Assembly (NCBI GenBank): GCA_964444795.1
Contig: CAYUIQ010000138.1
Coordinates: forward strand, 1-23,804
Source of the DNA: JABMRP01 sp964444795
GTDB lineage: Bacteria > Planctomycetota > Planctomycetia > Pirellulales > Thermoguttaceae
Direction of reading: 5' to 3'
DNA: 23,804 bases
The translations under genes and the position numbers were made by a program. The notes beneath the pieces are model-generated. The model was not told where the DNA came from and did not search any database. It was given only the letters and a program-made list of their open reading frames with translations. The stretch's first letter is position 1; every line of letters starts with the position of its first letter. This document shows, one piece after another, positions 1-7,551 of the stretch.

Positions 1-89
1 ACCGATGTAGGTCGAAACCTAACCACTCACCGTCCCTCGCTTACTCTACCGTGAGTTCCCGGCGGTGCCAGATACAGTCCGCGAGTGGG
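1..89. other. short intergenic edge, no feature seen
   Basis: These bases lie downstream of the minus-strand EF-hand gene and run off the window edge. I see no convincing coding frame, tRNA fold or terminator hairpin with a U-tract. Confidence 0.5.
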
Positions 90-452
90 CTATCTCTTCT
101 TTCCGCCCGGCTTCTTCTTTCCGCCACCCTTTTTCGGACCACCCTTGCCAGATTTCGGCGCTAGCTTCTCCAGGTCGAGACGGCGAAACTCGGCCAGGGT
201 GAGAGCGGCGTCGCCGTTGAGATCGGCTTTGCGTACGTGCTGCTCGGCCTTGAACTCGTCGAGATGTTTGCTCGCCTTGATGAACTCCGCCAGCGAGACC
301 TTGCGGTTCTTGTCGGTGTCCATGTGAGCGAAAAGTTTCTCGGCATTGATCTTGGGTCCGCGAGCCGATTTCGGCGGGGCCGCCTGGAGATCGCCCACGG
401 CCGGGATGCACGCCGCCGCGAGAAGCAGAATCGACGCGTGGAATTTCGACAT
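90..452 (-). CDS. secreted EF-hand domain protein with lysine-rich tail
   Basis: A 120-residue protein with an N-terminal signal peptide (hydrophobic residues about 8-24, ending near LQAA) and a pair of EF-hand calcium-binding loops. Loop 1 covers D45-E56, with D45, D47, N49, S53 and the bidentate E56. Loop 2 covers D77-E88, with D77, N79, D81, T85 and E88. The usual Gly at loop position 6 is replaced (R50, A82), so affinity may be modest. The last 22 or so residues are almost only Lys, Gly and Pro. The open frame continues upstream to 617, but the ATG at 452 is preferred: it begins the signal peptide, has GGGAG upstream, and the longer version would run through an intergenic inverted repeat. 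Small EF-hand proteins of this kind are common in planctomycetes; the role and partner are unknown. It is transcribed divergently from the dgcN-like operon. Confidence 0.85.
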   Translation of the reverse strand: MSKFHASILLLAAACIPAVGDLQAAPPKSARGPKINAEKLFAHMDTDKNRKVSLAEFIKASKHLDEFKAEQHVRKADLNGDAALTLAEFRRLDLEKLAPKSGKGGPKKGGGKKKPGGKKR

Positions 453-495
453 GGGTTTTCTCTCCCGTTTCGATGATGGCCGACGTGTTTCTTCC

Positions 496-524
496 AGAAT
501 AGTCCAGTTGTGCGGCGTTGGCAA
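496..524 (-). promoter_or_regulatory. sigma70-like promoter for the EF-hand gene
   Basis: On the minus strand, TTGCCA (plus 519-524) is followed after a 17-nt spacer by TATTCT (plus 496-501). The -35 box matches 5/6 of consensus and the -10 box 4/6, with ideal spacing. The ATG at 452 follows about 44 nt downstream of the -10 box. Confidence 0.45.
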
Positions 525-539
525 GCGATGGTCAACGTC

Positions 540-615
540 GTACGATGGGCTTCCAGCCCGTCGAAGAGAAGCAGAGGGAAAGAGAAGGCAGCGACGGGCT
601 GGAAGCCCATCGTAC
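540..615. repeat. perfect 24-bp inverted repeat, purine-rich loop
   Basis: Arm 540-563 is the exact reverse complement of arm 592-615. The 28-nt loop (564-591) is almost entirely A and G. It sits between the divergent EF-hand and dgcN-like genes, upstream of the EF-hand promoter boxes. No U-tract follows, so it is not a standard terminator. It resembles a REP-like dispersed palindrome. Confidence 0.85.
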
Positions 616-690
616 AAGAGCTTGCCTCACCCGCGGCCTTCGTTTACCATTTCCAGTGGCTTTTCAGTAACTTCCCAGAGAGGAAACGGC

Positions 691-1728
691 ATGGCTCGCC
701 GAATGATTGTGCTGACCGACGGGTATTCCGACCCACATACGGCCAAGACGGCCATCTGTGTGATTCGTTACAAAGCGGAGGAAGTGGTCGCCGTGCTCGA
801 TACGGAAGCGGCCGGCCGCACGGCGCAGGATCTGTTGGGCGTCGGAGGCGACATCCCGGTCGTCGCCACGTTGGCCGAAGCGCCCCCGGCCGATACGCTG
901 TTGGTGGGCATCGCGCCTCCCGGCGGAAAAATTCCCCCGCATTGGCGGCCGATCGTTCTGGAGGCCATCGAGAAGGGGCTCTCGATCGTCTCCGGGCTGC
1001 ACGACTTCCTCAACGACGATCCCCAGTTCGTCGAAGCGGCCCGCCGGCATGACGTCAAACTGGTCGACGTGCGGGCGACCGACGAGCGGGACGTGGCCAC
1101 TTGCGGACTCATGCGGCCCGAGTGTCTGCGGATCCACACCATCGCCAACGATTGTAGCGTGGGCAAGATGCTCGCCGCCTACGAAATTACCCGGGGGTTG
1201 AACGCTCGCGACGTGGACGCGAAATTCGTGGCCACCGGTCAGACGGGTATCATGATCGAAGGCGACGGCTGCCCGGTCGATCGGGTGATTTCCGATTTCG
1301 TCAGCGGCGCCGCCGAGAAACTCGTCCTGGCCAATCAGCACCACGAGGTGATCGTCGTCGAAGGCCAGGGCAGCCTCTTTCATCCGCGCTATTCGTGCGT
1401 CACGCTCGGCCTGCTCCACGGCCTGATGCCCGACGGGCTCATCCTCTGCTACGAAATGGGCCGCAAGGTGATCTCCGACCTGAAAGCTTTTCCTATACCT
1501 CCGCTTGGCAAGGTCAGGGAGTTTTACGAGGCGGCGGCCAATATCATGCATCCCTGCCGGGTGATCGGCGTGGCGGTCAACGGGTCGAAGTTCTCCCAAA
1601 GGGAAGTCGACGACGAATGCCGGCGCGTCGGCGAGGAACTCGGACTGCCGGCTTGCGATCTGATTCGTCACGGGCCCGACACGCTGGTCGATGCCGTACT
1701 CGATTTGAGAAGGCAACGAAACCCATGA
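691..1728 (+). CDS. dgcN: DUF1611 / DgcN-like D-glutamate N-acetyltransferase
   Basis: A 345-residue cytoplasmic protein with the two-domain DUF1611 layout. The N-terminal Rossmann-like domain (about 1-140) contains GIAPPGG (73-79) and SGLHDFL (101-107). The C-terminal P-loop-like domain (about 143-340) has a nucleotide/acyl-binding loop, N153-DCSVGKM-160, and a strand ending in EGQGSL (224-229). Members of this family (DgcN) were reported to N-acetylate D-glutamate, the product then being racemised by the enolase-family enzyme DgcA. Here the next gene is exactly such an enzyme, overlapping by ATGA. The ATG at 691 has AGAGG about 8 nt upstream; the frame stays open upstream to 346 but covers the hairpin and the divergent promoter. 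Family assignment is strong; the precise substrate is inferred from the family and the gene pair. Confidence 0.85.
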   Translation: MARRMIVLTDGYSDPHTAKTAICVIRYKAEEVVAVLDTEAAGRTAQDLLGVGGDIPVVATLAEAPPADTLLVGIAPPGGKIPPHWRPIVLEAIEKGLSIVSGLHDFLNDDPQFVEAARRHDVKLVDVRATDERDVATCGLMRPECLRIHTIANDCSVGKMLAAYEITRGLNARDVDAKFVATGQTGIMIEGDGCPVDRVISDFVSGAAEKLVLANQHHEVIVVEGQGSLFHPRYSCVTLGLLHGLMPDGLILCYEMGRKVISDLKAFPIPPLGKVREFYEAAANIMHPCRVIGVAVNGSKFSQREVDDECRRVGEELGLPACDLIRHGPDTLVDAVLDLRRQRNP

Positions 1729-2771
1729 AGATGACTCTGCACCGGTTCGATCTGCCGCTGCGACATACGTTTACCATCTCGCGCGGCTCCAGCGACGTAA
1801 GCCGCACGTTGATTGTTGAACTGGAGCGGAACGGCATAAAGGGGTTTGGCGAGGCCGGTGAATGTACGTATTACGGCGCCACGATCGACAACATCACCAC
1901 CGCGCTGGAAAACGCGCGATCGCAAATCGAGGCGGCCGTGCTCGACGATCCGATCGCGCTGTGGCATGCGATGCAACCGGCCCTGTCGCACAGCCCATTC
2001 GCCGGGTGCGCGTTGGATATGGCGGCGCACGACTTATGGGGGAAACTCCGCGGGCAGCCGGTCTGGAAACTCTGGGGGCTCTGCCTGGAGAATCTGCCGC
2101 CGACCGACTACACCCTGGGCATCGACCCGATCGAGCGGATGATCGAGAAGATGCGGGAATTCCCCGACTGGCCGGTTTACAAGATCAAGCTGGGCACACC
2201 CGACGACGTCGAGATCATCCGCCAGTTACGCCACCACACCGAGGCCGTTTTTCGCATCGACGCCAATTGCGCGTGGAGCGTCGAAGAGACCGTCGGCAAC
2301 TCGGCCGTGCTCAAGGAACTGGGCGTGGAGTTCATCGAACAGCCGCTTCCGCCGGAGGATTGGGCCGGCATGAAGGAAGTCCACGCCCGATCGGCCTTGC
2401 CGCTGATGGCCGACGAAAGCTGCCAGGTCGAAGCCGACGTCGATCGCTGCGCGGGCCATTTCCACGGAATAAACGTCAAGCTGGTCAAGTGCGGCGGCCT
2501 GACCCCCGCGCGACGCATGTTGGCCCATGCCAAGGAACTGGGCCTCAAGACAATGGTCGGCTGCATGACCGAATCGAGCGTCGGCATCTCGGCCATCGCC
2601 CAACTGCTGCCGATGCTCGACTACGTCGACATGGACGGCGCTTTGCTACTGGGCCAAGACATCGCCACCGGCGTGAGCATCGAGCGGGGGATTGTAGGCT
2701 TTCCGGAGGAAAATGGGTGTGGCGTGCGGTTATTCGAGCCACAAGATCGGCCGATAGAGGAACACAGATGA
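1725..2771 (+). CDS. dgcA: enolase-superfamily epimerase (DgcA / dipeptide epimerase type)
   Basis: A 348-residue (beta/alpha)7-beta barrel enzyme of the muconate-lactonising subgroup. The KxK acid/base motif is K153-I-K155; metal ligands are D179 (in DAN), E205 (in EQP) and D230 (in ADES); the second catalytic Lys is K252 in NVKL, followed by KCGG; and D302-M-D304 is the DxD motif that marks Ala-D/L-Glu-type dipeptide epimerases. It inverts the alpha-carbon of a glutamate-type substrate. With a DgcN-like gene directly upstream, the likely substrate is N-acetyl-D-glutamate going to N-acetyl-L-glutamate. L-Ala-D/L-Glu epimerase acting on muropeptide fragments is the alternative, and sequence alone cannot separate them. 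The ATG overlaps the previous stop by 4 nt (1725-1728), indicating translational coupling. Confidence 0.87.
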   Translation: MKMTLHRFDLPLRHTFTISRGSSDVSRTLIVELERNGIKGFGEAGECTYYGATIDNITTALENARSQIEAAVLDDPIALWHAMQPALSHSPFAGCALDMAAHDLWGKLRGQPVWKLWGLCLENLPPTDYTLGIDPIERMIEKMREFPDWPVYKIKLGTPDDVEIIRQLRHHTEAVFRIDANCAWSVEETVGNSAVLKELGVEFIEQPLPPEDWAGMKEVHARSALPLMADESCQVEADVDRCAGHFHGINVKLVKCGGLTPARRMLAHAKELGLKTMVGCMTESSVGISAIAQLLPMLDYVDMDGALLLGQDIATGVSIERGIVGFPEENGCGVRLFEPQDRPIEEHR

Positions 2772-3244
2772 CCATCGACGTTTCGATCCCCGGGTTTGGC
2801 AGCCTGGCGATTCACTCTCTGGTGCTCGATTTCAGCGGCACGCTGAGTGAATTCGGGAAGCTGCTGCCCGGGGTGGAAGAACGGCTAGGCGCCTTGGCCG
2901 GCAAGGGCGTGGGCGTCCATGTTCTCACATCCGACACGTTCGGAACGGCCCGCAAGGCGCTGGCCGGCGTCCGCGGCGAGGTGACCCTGCTCGCAGGAGA
3001 GGACCACCACCTACAGAAGGCCCGGTTCGTCGAGCAACTCGGCGCCGACGGGGTGATCGCCATCGGCAACGGCCGCAACGATCGGGCCATGCTCCGTCGG
3101 GCACGGCTTGGTATCTGCGTCTGTCTGGCCGAAGGATGTGCCGTCGAGGCGCTCGTGGCCGGCGATTTGTTATTCACCGATATCCGCAACGCCCTGGACT
3201 GCATCCTCGACGGCTCGGCGTTGAAGGCGTCCTTGCGTTCTTGA
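2768..3244 (+). CDS. small HAD hydrolase (soluble P-type-ATPase-like)
   Basis: A 158-residue cap-less HAD protein like the COG4087 'soluble P-type ATPase' group. Motif I is D21-FSGTL; the nucleophile Asp is present, but the second Asp of DxD is Ser, as is usual in P-type-ATPase-like members. Motif II is LTSDTFGTA (53-61), motif III Lys is K84, and motif IV is GNGRNDRAML (100-109) with D105. These enzymes hydrolyse small phosphoesters or bind nucleotides; the substrate is unknown. The start ATG overlaps the epimerase stop (2768-2771), so the three genes form one tightly coupled operon. Co-occurrence suggests a housekeeping or detoxifying role linked to the D-glutamate module, but this is inference. 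Confidence 0.83.
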   Translation: MTIDVSIPGFGSLAIHSLVLDFSGTLSEFGKLLPGVEERLGALAGKGVGVHVLTSDTFGTARKALAGVRGEVTLLAGEDHHLQKARFVEQLGADGVIAIGNGRNDRAMLRRARLGICVCLAEGCAVEALVAGDLLFTDIRNALDCILDGSALKASLRS

Positions 3245-3276
3245 CGACACGCGTACTTCGCACGCCGGGCAACTTC

Positions 3277-3305
3277 TGGACAAGCCGCTCGGGGCCGGGT
3301 AGGAT
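3277..3305 (+). promoter_or_regulatory. sigma70-like promoter for the ThuA-GT operon
   Basis: TGGACA (3277-3282, 5/6 to consensus), a 17-nt spacer, then TAGGAT (3300-3305, 4/6). It lies just after the HAD stop codon and about 60 nt before the GTG start at 3368, which fits an independent transcription unit. Confidence 0.5.
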
Positions 3306-3367
3306 AGTTGCCTTGAGACCGCTCCCACCCCGTGAATTCCACCCCCCTTTGCCGAAGGAGTCCCGCC

Positions 3368-4135
3368 GTGAAGAAACTGATTGCCACTGGCGCCTGTCTG
3401 TTGGTCTGTGTTGCCCTGTTCGCCCATGCCGAGGAAGCTTCCGCGGCGAAACTCAAGGGTCTGTGGTGTACGGGCGGCGGTTCGCACGACTATAAGAAAC
3501 ACGCCCCGCTGCTGACCGAGAAGACGGCCCAACTGGCCGCCGTCGAGTGGACCGTCGTCTTCGGGCTCGACGTCTTCAAGGATGCCGACTATGCCGAGGG
3601 CTACGACGTGGTGGCGTACGATCTGTGTTACGCCGGCGAGCGGAGCAAGGAGATTATCGGCAACGTGACCAACACCATCAAGGCGGGCAAGCCGACGGTC
3701 ATCGTCCACTGCTCGCTGCATACCTTTCGCGCGATCGACTGGGACAACTGGCGCGAGGCGATGGGCATGACCTCCAGTAGCCACGACCGGTTTCGCGCGC
3801 TGGGCACGAAGAAGACGGCCGAGCATCCGACGACGAAGTTCTGGCCCGAGAACTGGCAGACCACCGGCGACGAACTCTATCGGACCACCAAACTCTGGCC
3901 CAGCGCCACGGCCCTGCTGACGGTTTTCAGCCCCGAGTCGAAGAAGGACCACGTCGTCTGCTGGATCAACCAGTACGGCAAAGGCCGCGTCTGGGCGACC
4001 ACCTTGGGCCACAACATGCAAACGGTCGGGAAGCCCGAGTACCACCGCCTGTTGGCCAACGGCGTGCTCTGGGTCTGCGGCAAGCTGGACGACAACGGCA
4101 AACCGCTGGCCGGGTATGAGGGGAGCGGTAACTGA
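3368..4135 (+). CDS. secreted ThuA-like domain protein
   Basis: A 255-residue protein starting at GTG 3368, chosen because AAGGAG lies at 3355-3360 with a 7-nt spacer and because it starts a clear signal peptide (KKLIATGACLLVCVALFAHA, then EEASAAK). The mature part is a single ThuA domain, a class-I glutamine-amidotransferase-like fold. It begins GLWCTGGGSHDYKKH with the typical glycine-rich turn and His, has a central HCSLHTFR segment and ends with TTLGHNM. ThuA proteins are linked to trehalose and related sugar use, and secreted ThuA proteins are numerous in planctomycetes, often beside sulfatases and Gfo/Idh proteins. The exact reaction is not established for this branch. The downstream glycosyltransferase start is only 34 nt away. 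Confidence 0.85.
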   Translation: MKKLIATGACLLVCVALFAHAEEASAAKLKGLWCTGGGSHDYKKHAPLLTEKTAQLAAVEWTVVFGLDVFKDADYAEGYDVVAYDLCYAGERSKEIIGNVTNTIKAGKPTVIVHCSLHTFRAIDWDNWREAMGMTSSSHDRFRALGTKKTAEHPTTKFWPENWQTTGDELYRTTKLWPSATALLTVFSPESKKDHVVCWINQYGKGRVWATTLGHNMQTVGKPEYHRLLANGVLWVCGKLDDNGKPLAGYEGSGN

Positions 4136-4169
4136 GGAATCGTCAAGCCGGGGTGAAGGAGCGACGGCG

Positions 4170-5354
4170 GTGAACCCCCTTCGATTGGTATTGATTACAC
4201 GACGCTTCTGGCCGCTGGTGGGCGGGGCCGAGAAGGTGACGGCCAATCTGGCTTCGCAGTGGCAAGAAGACGGGGCAAGCGTCACCATCTTGACCGCCCG
4301 ATGGCAGCCCCAGTGGTCCAAGACCATCTGCTTCCGCGACGTGCCCGTGGTGCGGTTGGAGAATCCCGCGAGCCGGTTTCGCGGAACGCTCGTCTACATG
4401 CGGTCGGTCGCCCGATGGCTGCGCCGGAATCGGGGGAATATCGATCTGGTGTGCGTTTCGATGCTCAAACATAGCGCGTACGCCGCGCTGGGCGCGGTCG
4501 GCGGCCACGTGCCCGTGGTCTTGCGGGCCGAAGGAGGCGGCGCGTCGGGCGATTGCCGTTGGCAGCAAGAGGCCCGGTTCGGCGGATGGATCGCAAGGAA
4601 GTGCCGTCGTAGCGCTGCGGCGGTGATCGGTCCCAGCCCGGCGATCTGCGAGGAGTTGACCGCGGCCGGTTATTCCGCCGACCGAGTTCACCGCATCGCC
4701 AACGGCGTGGCGATTCCGCCGACGCGCAACCCCATGCTGCAGCAGGCGGCCCGAGCGTCGTTGGCCGCGACGCACCCGGCCCTGGAAATGCCGGCCGGGA
4801 CACCGTTGGCCGTTTATACCGGCAGACTCCACCGGGGAAAGGGATTGCGCTACCTGGTATCGGCTTGGACGGCCGTCGTCGGGCGCTGGCCGAACGCCCG
4901 GCTTTGGATCATCGGCGAGGGACCCCATCGCCAGGCGTTGGAAGACCAGATCCAGGCGGTGGGGCTCGAAGGGCGGGTCGTGCCGTTGGGAACGTTCGAT
5001 TGCGTCGACGATCTGTTGACCGCCGCCGATCTGTTCGTCTTGCCTTCGCTGGAAGAAGGGATGTCCGTCGCCCTGCTTGAGGCGATGGCCGCCGGGCTGC
5101 CGGTGGTGGTGACCGACATCCCCGGCAATCGGCTCCTGGTCGATCACGACCGGCACGGGCTGCTGGTGCCGGTAGAAGACGCGGAGGCCCTGTCATCGGC
5201 CGTCATGCGGATCTTCGGCGATCCCGACCGGGCGGCCCGAATGGGAGTGGCCGGCCGCGACCGGGTGGCCGGAGAGTTTTCGCTTGCCACCATGGCCCAG
5301 CGGCACCGGCAGTTGTTCGAGAGTCTCGTTCATCCCCAGGGAAAACCCTTGTGA
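4170..5354 (+). CDS. GT4-family glycosyltransferase (first of pair)
   Basis: A 394-residue GT-B enzyme with no signal peptide. The N-terminal acceptor domain opens with TRRFWPLVGGAEKV, with the GGAE loop typical of GT4 enzymes. The C-terminal nucleotide-sugar domain contains IANGVAI, YTGRLHRGKGL and LEEGMSVALLEAMAAG with the EX7E pair E296/E304. It transfers a sugar from an NDP- or lipid-linked donor in cell-surface glycan or exopolysaccharide assembly; donor and acceptor cannot be read. The GTG at 4170 is chosen because AAGGAG occupies 4156-4161 with an 8-nt spacer. An in-frame ATG at 4116 would overlap the ThuA gene and lacks such a site. Its last codons overlap the next gene's GTG. Confidence 0.88.
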   Translation: MNPLRLVLITRRFWPLVGGAEKVTANLASQWQEDGASVTILTARWQPQWSKTICFRDVPVVRLENPASRFRGTLVYMRSVARWLRRNRGNIDLVCVSMLKHSAYAALGAVGGHVPVVLRAEGGGASGDCRWQQEARFGGWIARKCRRSAAAVIGPSPAICEELTAAGYSADRVHRIANGVAIPPTRNPMLQQAARASLAATHPALEMPAGTPLAVYTGRLHRGKGLRYLVSAWTAVVGRWPNARLWIIGEGPHRQALEDQIQAVGLEGRVVPLGTFDCVDDLLTAADLFVLPSLEEGMSVALLEAMAAGLPVVVTDIPGNRLLVDHDRHGLLVPVEDAEALSSAVMRIFGDPDRAARMGVAGRDRVAGEFSLATMAQRHRQLFESLVHPQGKPL

Positions 5355-6451
5355 AGAAACGGATTTTGCACGTCATCCCGTCGCTCGATCGGGCCGGGGC
5401 CGAGAAGCAATTGGTCCTGCTGGCATCGCGCCTTCCCCGCGATCAGTTCGACGTCCACGTCTGTGCCCTGACGCGCGGCGGGCCGCTGGAGGCCGATCTG
5501 CAAAAGGCGGGCGTCGACGTGACGGTGATCGGCAAGCGCTGGCGGGTGAGCCCGACGGCGTTTTGGCGATTGAAGCGTCACATCGCCCGGTTGCGACCCG
5601 ACTTGGTCCACACCTGGCTCTTTGCGGCCAACGCCTACGGTCGCGGCGCGGCGATTCTCTCGGGGGTGAAACATCTCGTGGCGGCCGAACGGTGCGTCGA
5701 TCCGTGGAAAGGGTGGCAGGAGTTGACGATCGACCGGTATCTCGCCCGGCGCACACGGCGGATCGTGGCCAACAGCCCGGCGGTGCGCGATTTCTATGTC
5801 GCCCGGGGACTGCCGGCGGAGAAGTTCACGGTCATCCCCAACGGCGTTGCGGCCCCGCGTCCGCCGGTCGTCTCACGCGAGGAACTGCTGGCCGAGTTGG
5901 GGTTGCCAGCCGGCGCTCAACTCATCGGTCTGGTCGGGCGGCTCTGGTTGCAGAAACGCGTGAAGGATGCCATCTGGGCGGCCGATCTGTTGAAGGTGAT
6001 CCACGACGACGTCCATCTGCTGATCCTTGGCGACGGTCCCCATCGGGCTCGGTTGCAACGGTTTCGCGACCAGTGTGAGATCGCCGACCGGGTCCATTTC
6101 CTCGGGCATCGCGACGACGCGGCCCGATTCATGCCCCATTTCGACATCCTCTGGTCGACCAGCGGCTACGAAGGCCAGAGCAACGCAATCATGGAAGCGA
6201 TGTCCGCCGGCGTTCCCGTCGTGGCCACCGACGTGCCGGGCACCCGTGATCTCGTGGTCGACGATCAGACCGGTTTCTTCTTCGCCGTCGGCGATCGCGC
6301 GGCCCTGGCGCGGCACACCAACGCCCTATTAGGCGATGCCGATCTGGCCAAACGATTGGGCAACGCCGGCCGGCAGCGCATGTCCGAGGAGTTTGCCGTG
6401 GAGAAGATGGTTGAGCGGTACGTTGAGCTTTATCGCGAGATGGGGTTGTAG
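5351..6451 (+). CDS. GT4-family glycosyltransferase (second of pair)
   Basis: A 366-residue GT-B glycosyltransferase. It starts at GTG 5351, overlapping the preceding stop by 4 nt (GTGA), a sign of translational coupling. The N-terminus reads ILHVIPSLDRAGAEKQLVLLA, the classic GT4 nucleotide-binding start. The donor half has VIPNGVA, LVGRLWLQKRVKDAI and YEGQSNAIMEAMSAG, with the EX7E pair E274/E282. It resembles WcaL/PelF-like and other capsule/EPS transferases. Paired GT4 enzymes in one operon usually add successive sugars. No polymerase, flippase or initiating transferase is in the window, so the product glycan is unknown. It converges on the minus-strand phosphoesterase gene. Confidence 0.88.
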   Translation: MKKRILHVIPSLDRAGAEKQLVLLASRLPRDQFDVHVCALTRGGPLEADLQKAGVDVTVIGKRWRVSPTAFWRLKRHIARLRPDLVHTWLFAANAYGRGAAILSGVKHLVAAERCVDPWKGWQELTIDRYLARRTRRIVANSPAVRDFYVARGLPAEKFTVIPNGVAAPRPPVVSREELLAELGLPAGAQLIGLVGRLWLQKRVKDAIWAADLLKVIHDDVHLLILGDGPHRARLQRFRDQCEIADRVHFLGHRDDAARFMPHFDILWSTSGYEGQSNAIMEAMSAGVPVVATDVPGTRDLVVDDQTGFFFAVGDRAALARHTNALLGDADLAKRLGNAGRQRMSEEFAVEKMVERYVELYREMGL

Positions 6452-6474
6452 TGGGAGACGTTCCGCACGCCACC

Positions 6475-6492
6475 GTCGGGCTTGCCCCCGGC
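6475..6492. terminator. weak hairpin between convergent genes
   Basis: GTCGGG (6475-6480) and CCCGGC (6487-6492) can pair (one G-U) around a 6-nt loop, in the 85-bp gap between the end of the GT4 gene and the end of the phosphoesterase gene. No U-tract follows on either strand, so function as a terminator is uncertain. Confidence 0.22.
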
Positions 6493-6536
6493 AGGATCGC
6501 TACAGCCGCGTGGCCCAATGCTTTCCTGCGCGACCA

Positions 6537-7532
6537 TCATCTTCGCGTTCCGTTAGCCGACATCTGGCGAAAATTGCGGTCTTTTCGATCCCATATCCAG
6601 TCTTGGTAACGCACACCTAGAATGCATGGACCTTCTACACAAAATTCAAGAAGCCGCATTGAAGGAGGCTCCTCTTTTGGGCTCAGTATAGCGGAACTTC
6701 CAACGCAGTAGATTCGGACAGATGATTTACTCGGTGATCCGTAGTCTCCTGCCAGGATATGCGTATGACCGCATAGGATATGGCGAATACCCAACTTGTG
6801 TGCCTTTTGAACGAGTTCTCGTGCGTCTATTAACCGAAGGCTGTCCTTCAAGTCGGGAAGCTCGTCGACTTTCTCGAATTCCGGGGCAAAATGAGTCATC
6901 CAAACGATGGCCGAGCAATTGCGTTCTTGTACTTTTTCCGTTTCGTCCACAAGCTCTTGGAGACGAGGATAGTTGGGCGTGTTATAAACTTTCCCCTGTC
7001 CCCAGTGGCCGTATGTGACGGTTGCATCGTCTTTGTGAGCGAGCGAGAAGTCTGCGCACAAAACTACAAGATGGGGATGCTCTTCGTCCGGGAAAGCGTA
7101 CTTCTGAACGCCACCTACTCCCGCTTTCCAGTGCCTCTCGAAGAACCGGTCGAAGTTCTCGTCGCCCGGCTTCCCGCTAAGCGGACCATCAAACCGGTCG
7201 TGGTTTCCCGGCGCCAAGGCAATTGGTTTTGCTGACGCCTGCAGAGTTGGCCATACTCGCTTTGGGCCAACTGCCATCCATTCGGGTGCCGAACGACGAG
7301 GCGGCAAATAGACGAAGTCTGCTGCCAGACCAAGATCTTCCGATAACCCGCTTTGGGCCAAGTCGCCACTGATCAGGATTCCATCTAACGGGTGCTGCCT
7401 GGACGCGAATTCCGCGACCCGTTGAAGCACGCTGTCGTCGTGCAGTGAACGCATGAATCCTGCCACGCGCCGGCTTCTGAACCGTCCTGCTACGTGAAGA
7501 TCGGAAAGGTGTAAGAGGCGGACCCGCTCCAT
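6537..7532 (-). CDS. calcineurin-like metallophosphoesterase
   Basis: A 331-residue cytoplasmic protein (no signal peptide) carrying every core motif of the metallophosphoesterase fold: D11-L-H13, G56-D57, G109-NHD (N110, H111, D112), H214 in MTHFAPE and G255-H256-T-H258. These bind two metal ions and hydrolyse phosphomono- or diesters; cyclic nucleotides, nucleic acids or phosphoproteins are all possible. There is no membrane segment and no extra nuclease capping domain. It is the last gene of a minus-strand trio, starting 19 bp after the previous stop. Its base composition and codon choice are more A/T-rich than neighbouring genes, suggesting acquisition with its two partners. Fold confidence is high; function is unknown. 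Confidence 0.88.
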   Translation of the reverse strand: MERVRLLHLSDLHVAGRFRSRRVAGFMRSLHDDSVLQRVAEFASRQHPLDGILISGDLAQSGLSEDLGLAADFVYLPPRRSAPEWMAVGPKRVWPTLQASAKPIALAPGNHDRFDGPLSGKPGDENFDRFFERHWKAGVGGVQKYAFPDEEHPHLVVLCADFSLAHKDDATVTYGHWGQGKVYNTPNYPRLQELVDETEKVQERNCSAIVWMTHFAPEFEKVDELPDLKDSLRLIDARELVQKAHKLGIRHILCGHTHILAGDYGSPSKSSVRIYCVGSSAILSPKEEPPSMRLLEFCVEGPCILGVRYQDWIWDRKDRNFRQMSANGTRR

Positions 7533-7551
7533 GTGCTACCCAATAGAAGTG

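Noticed and set aside
453..617. N-terminal extension of the EF-hand protein
   Set aside because: It runs through the perfect inverted repeat and the predicted promoter; the ATG at 452 starts a clear signal peptide.
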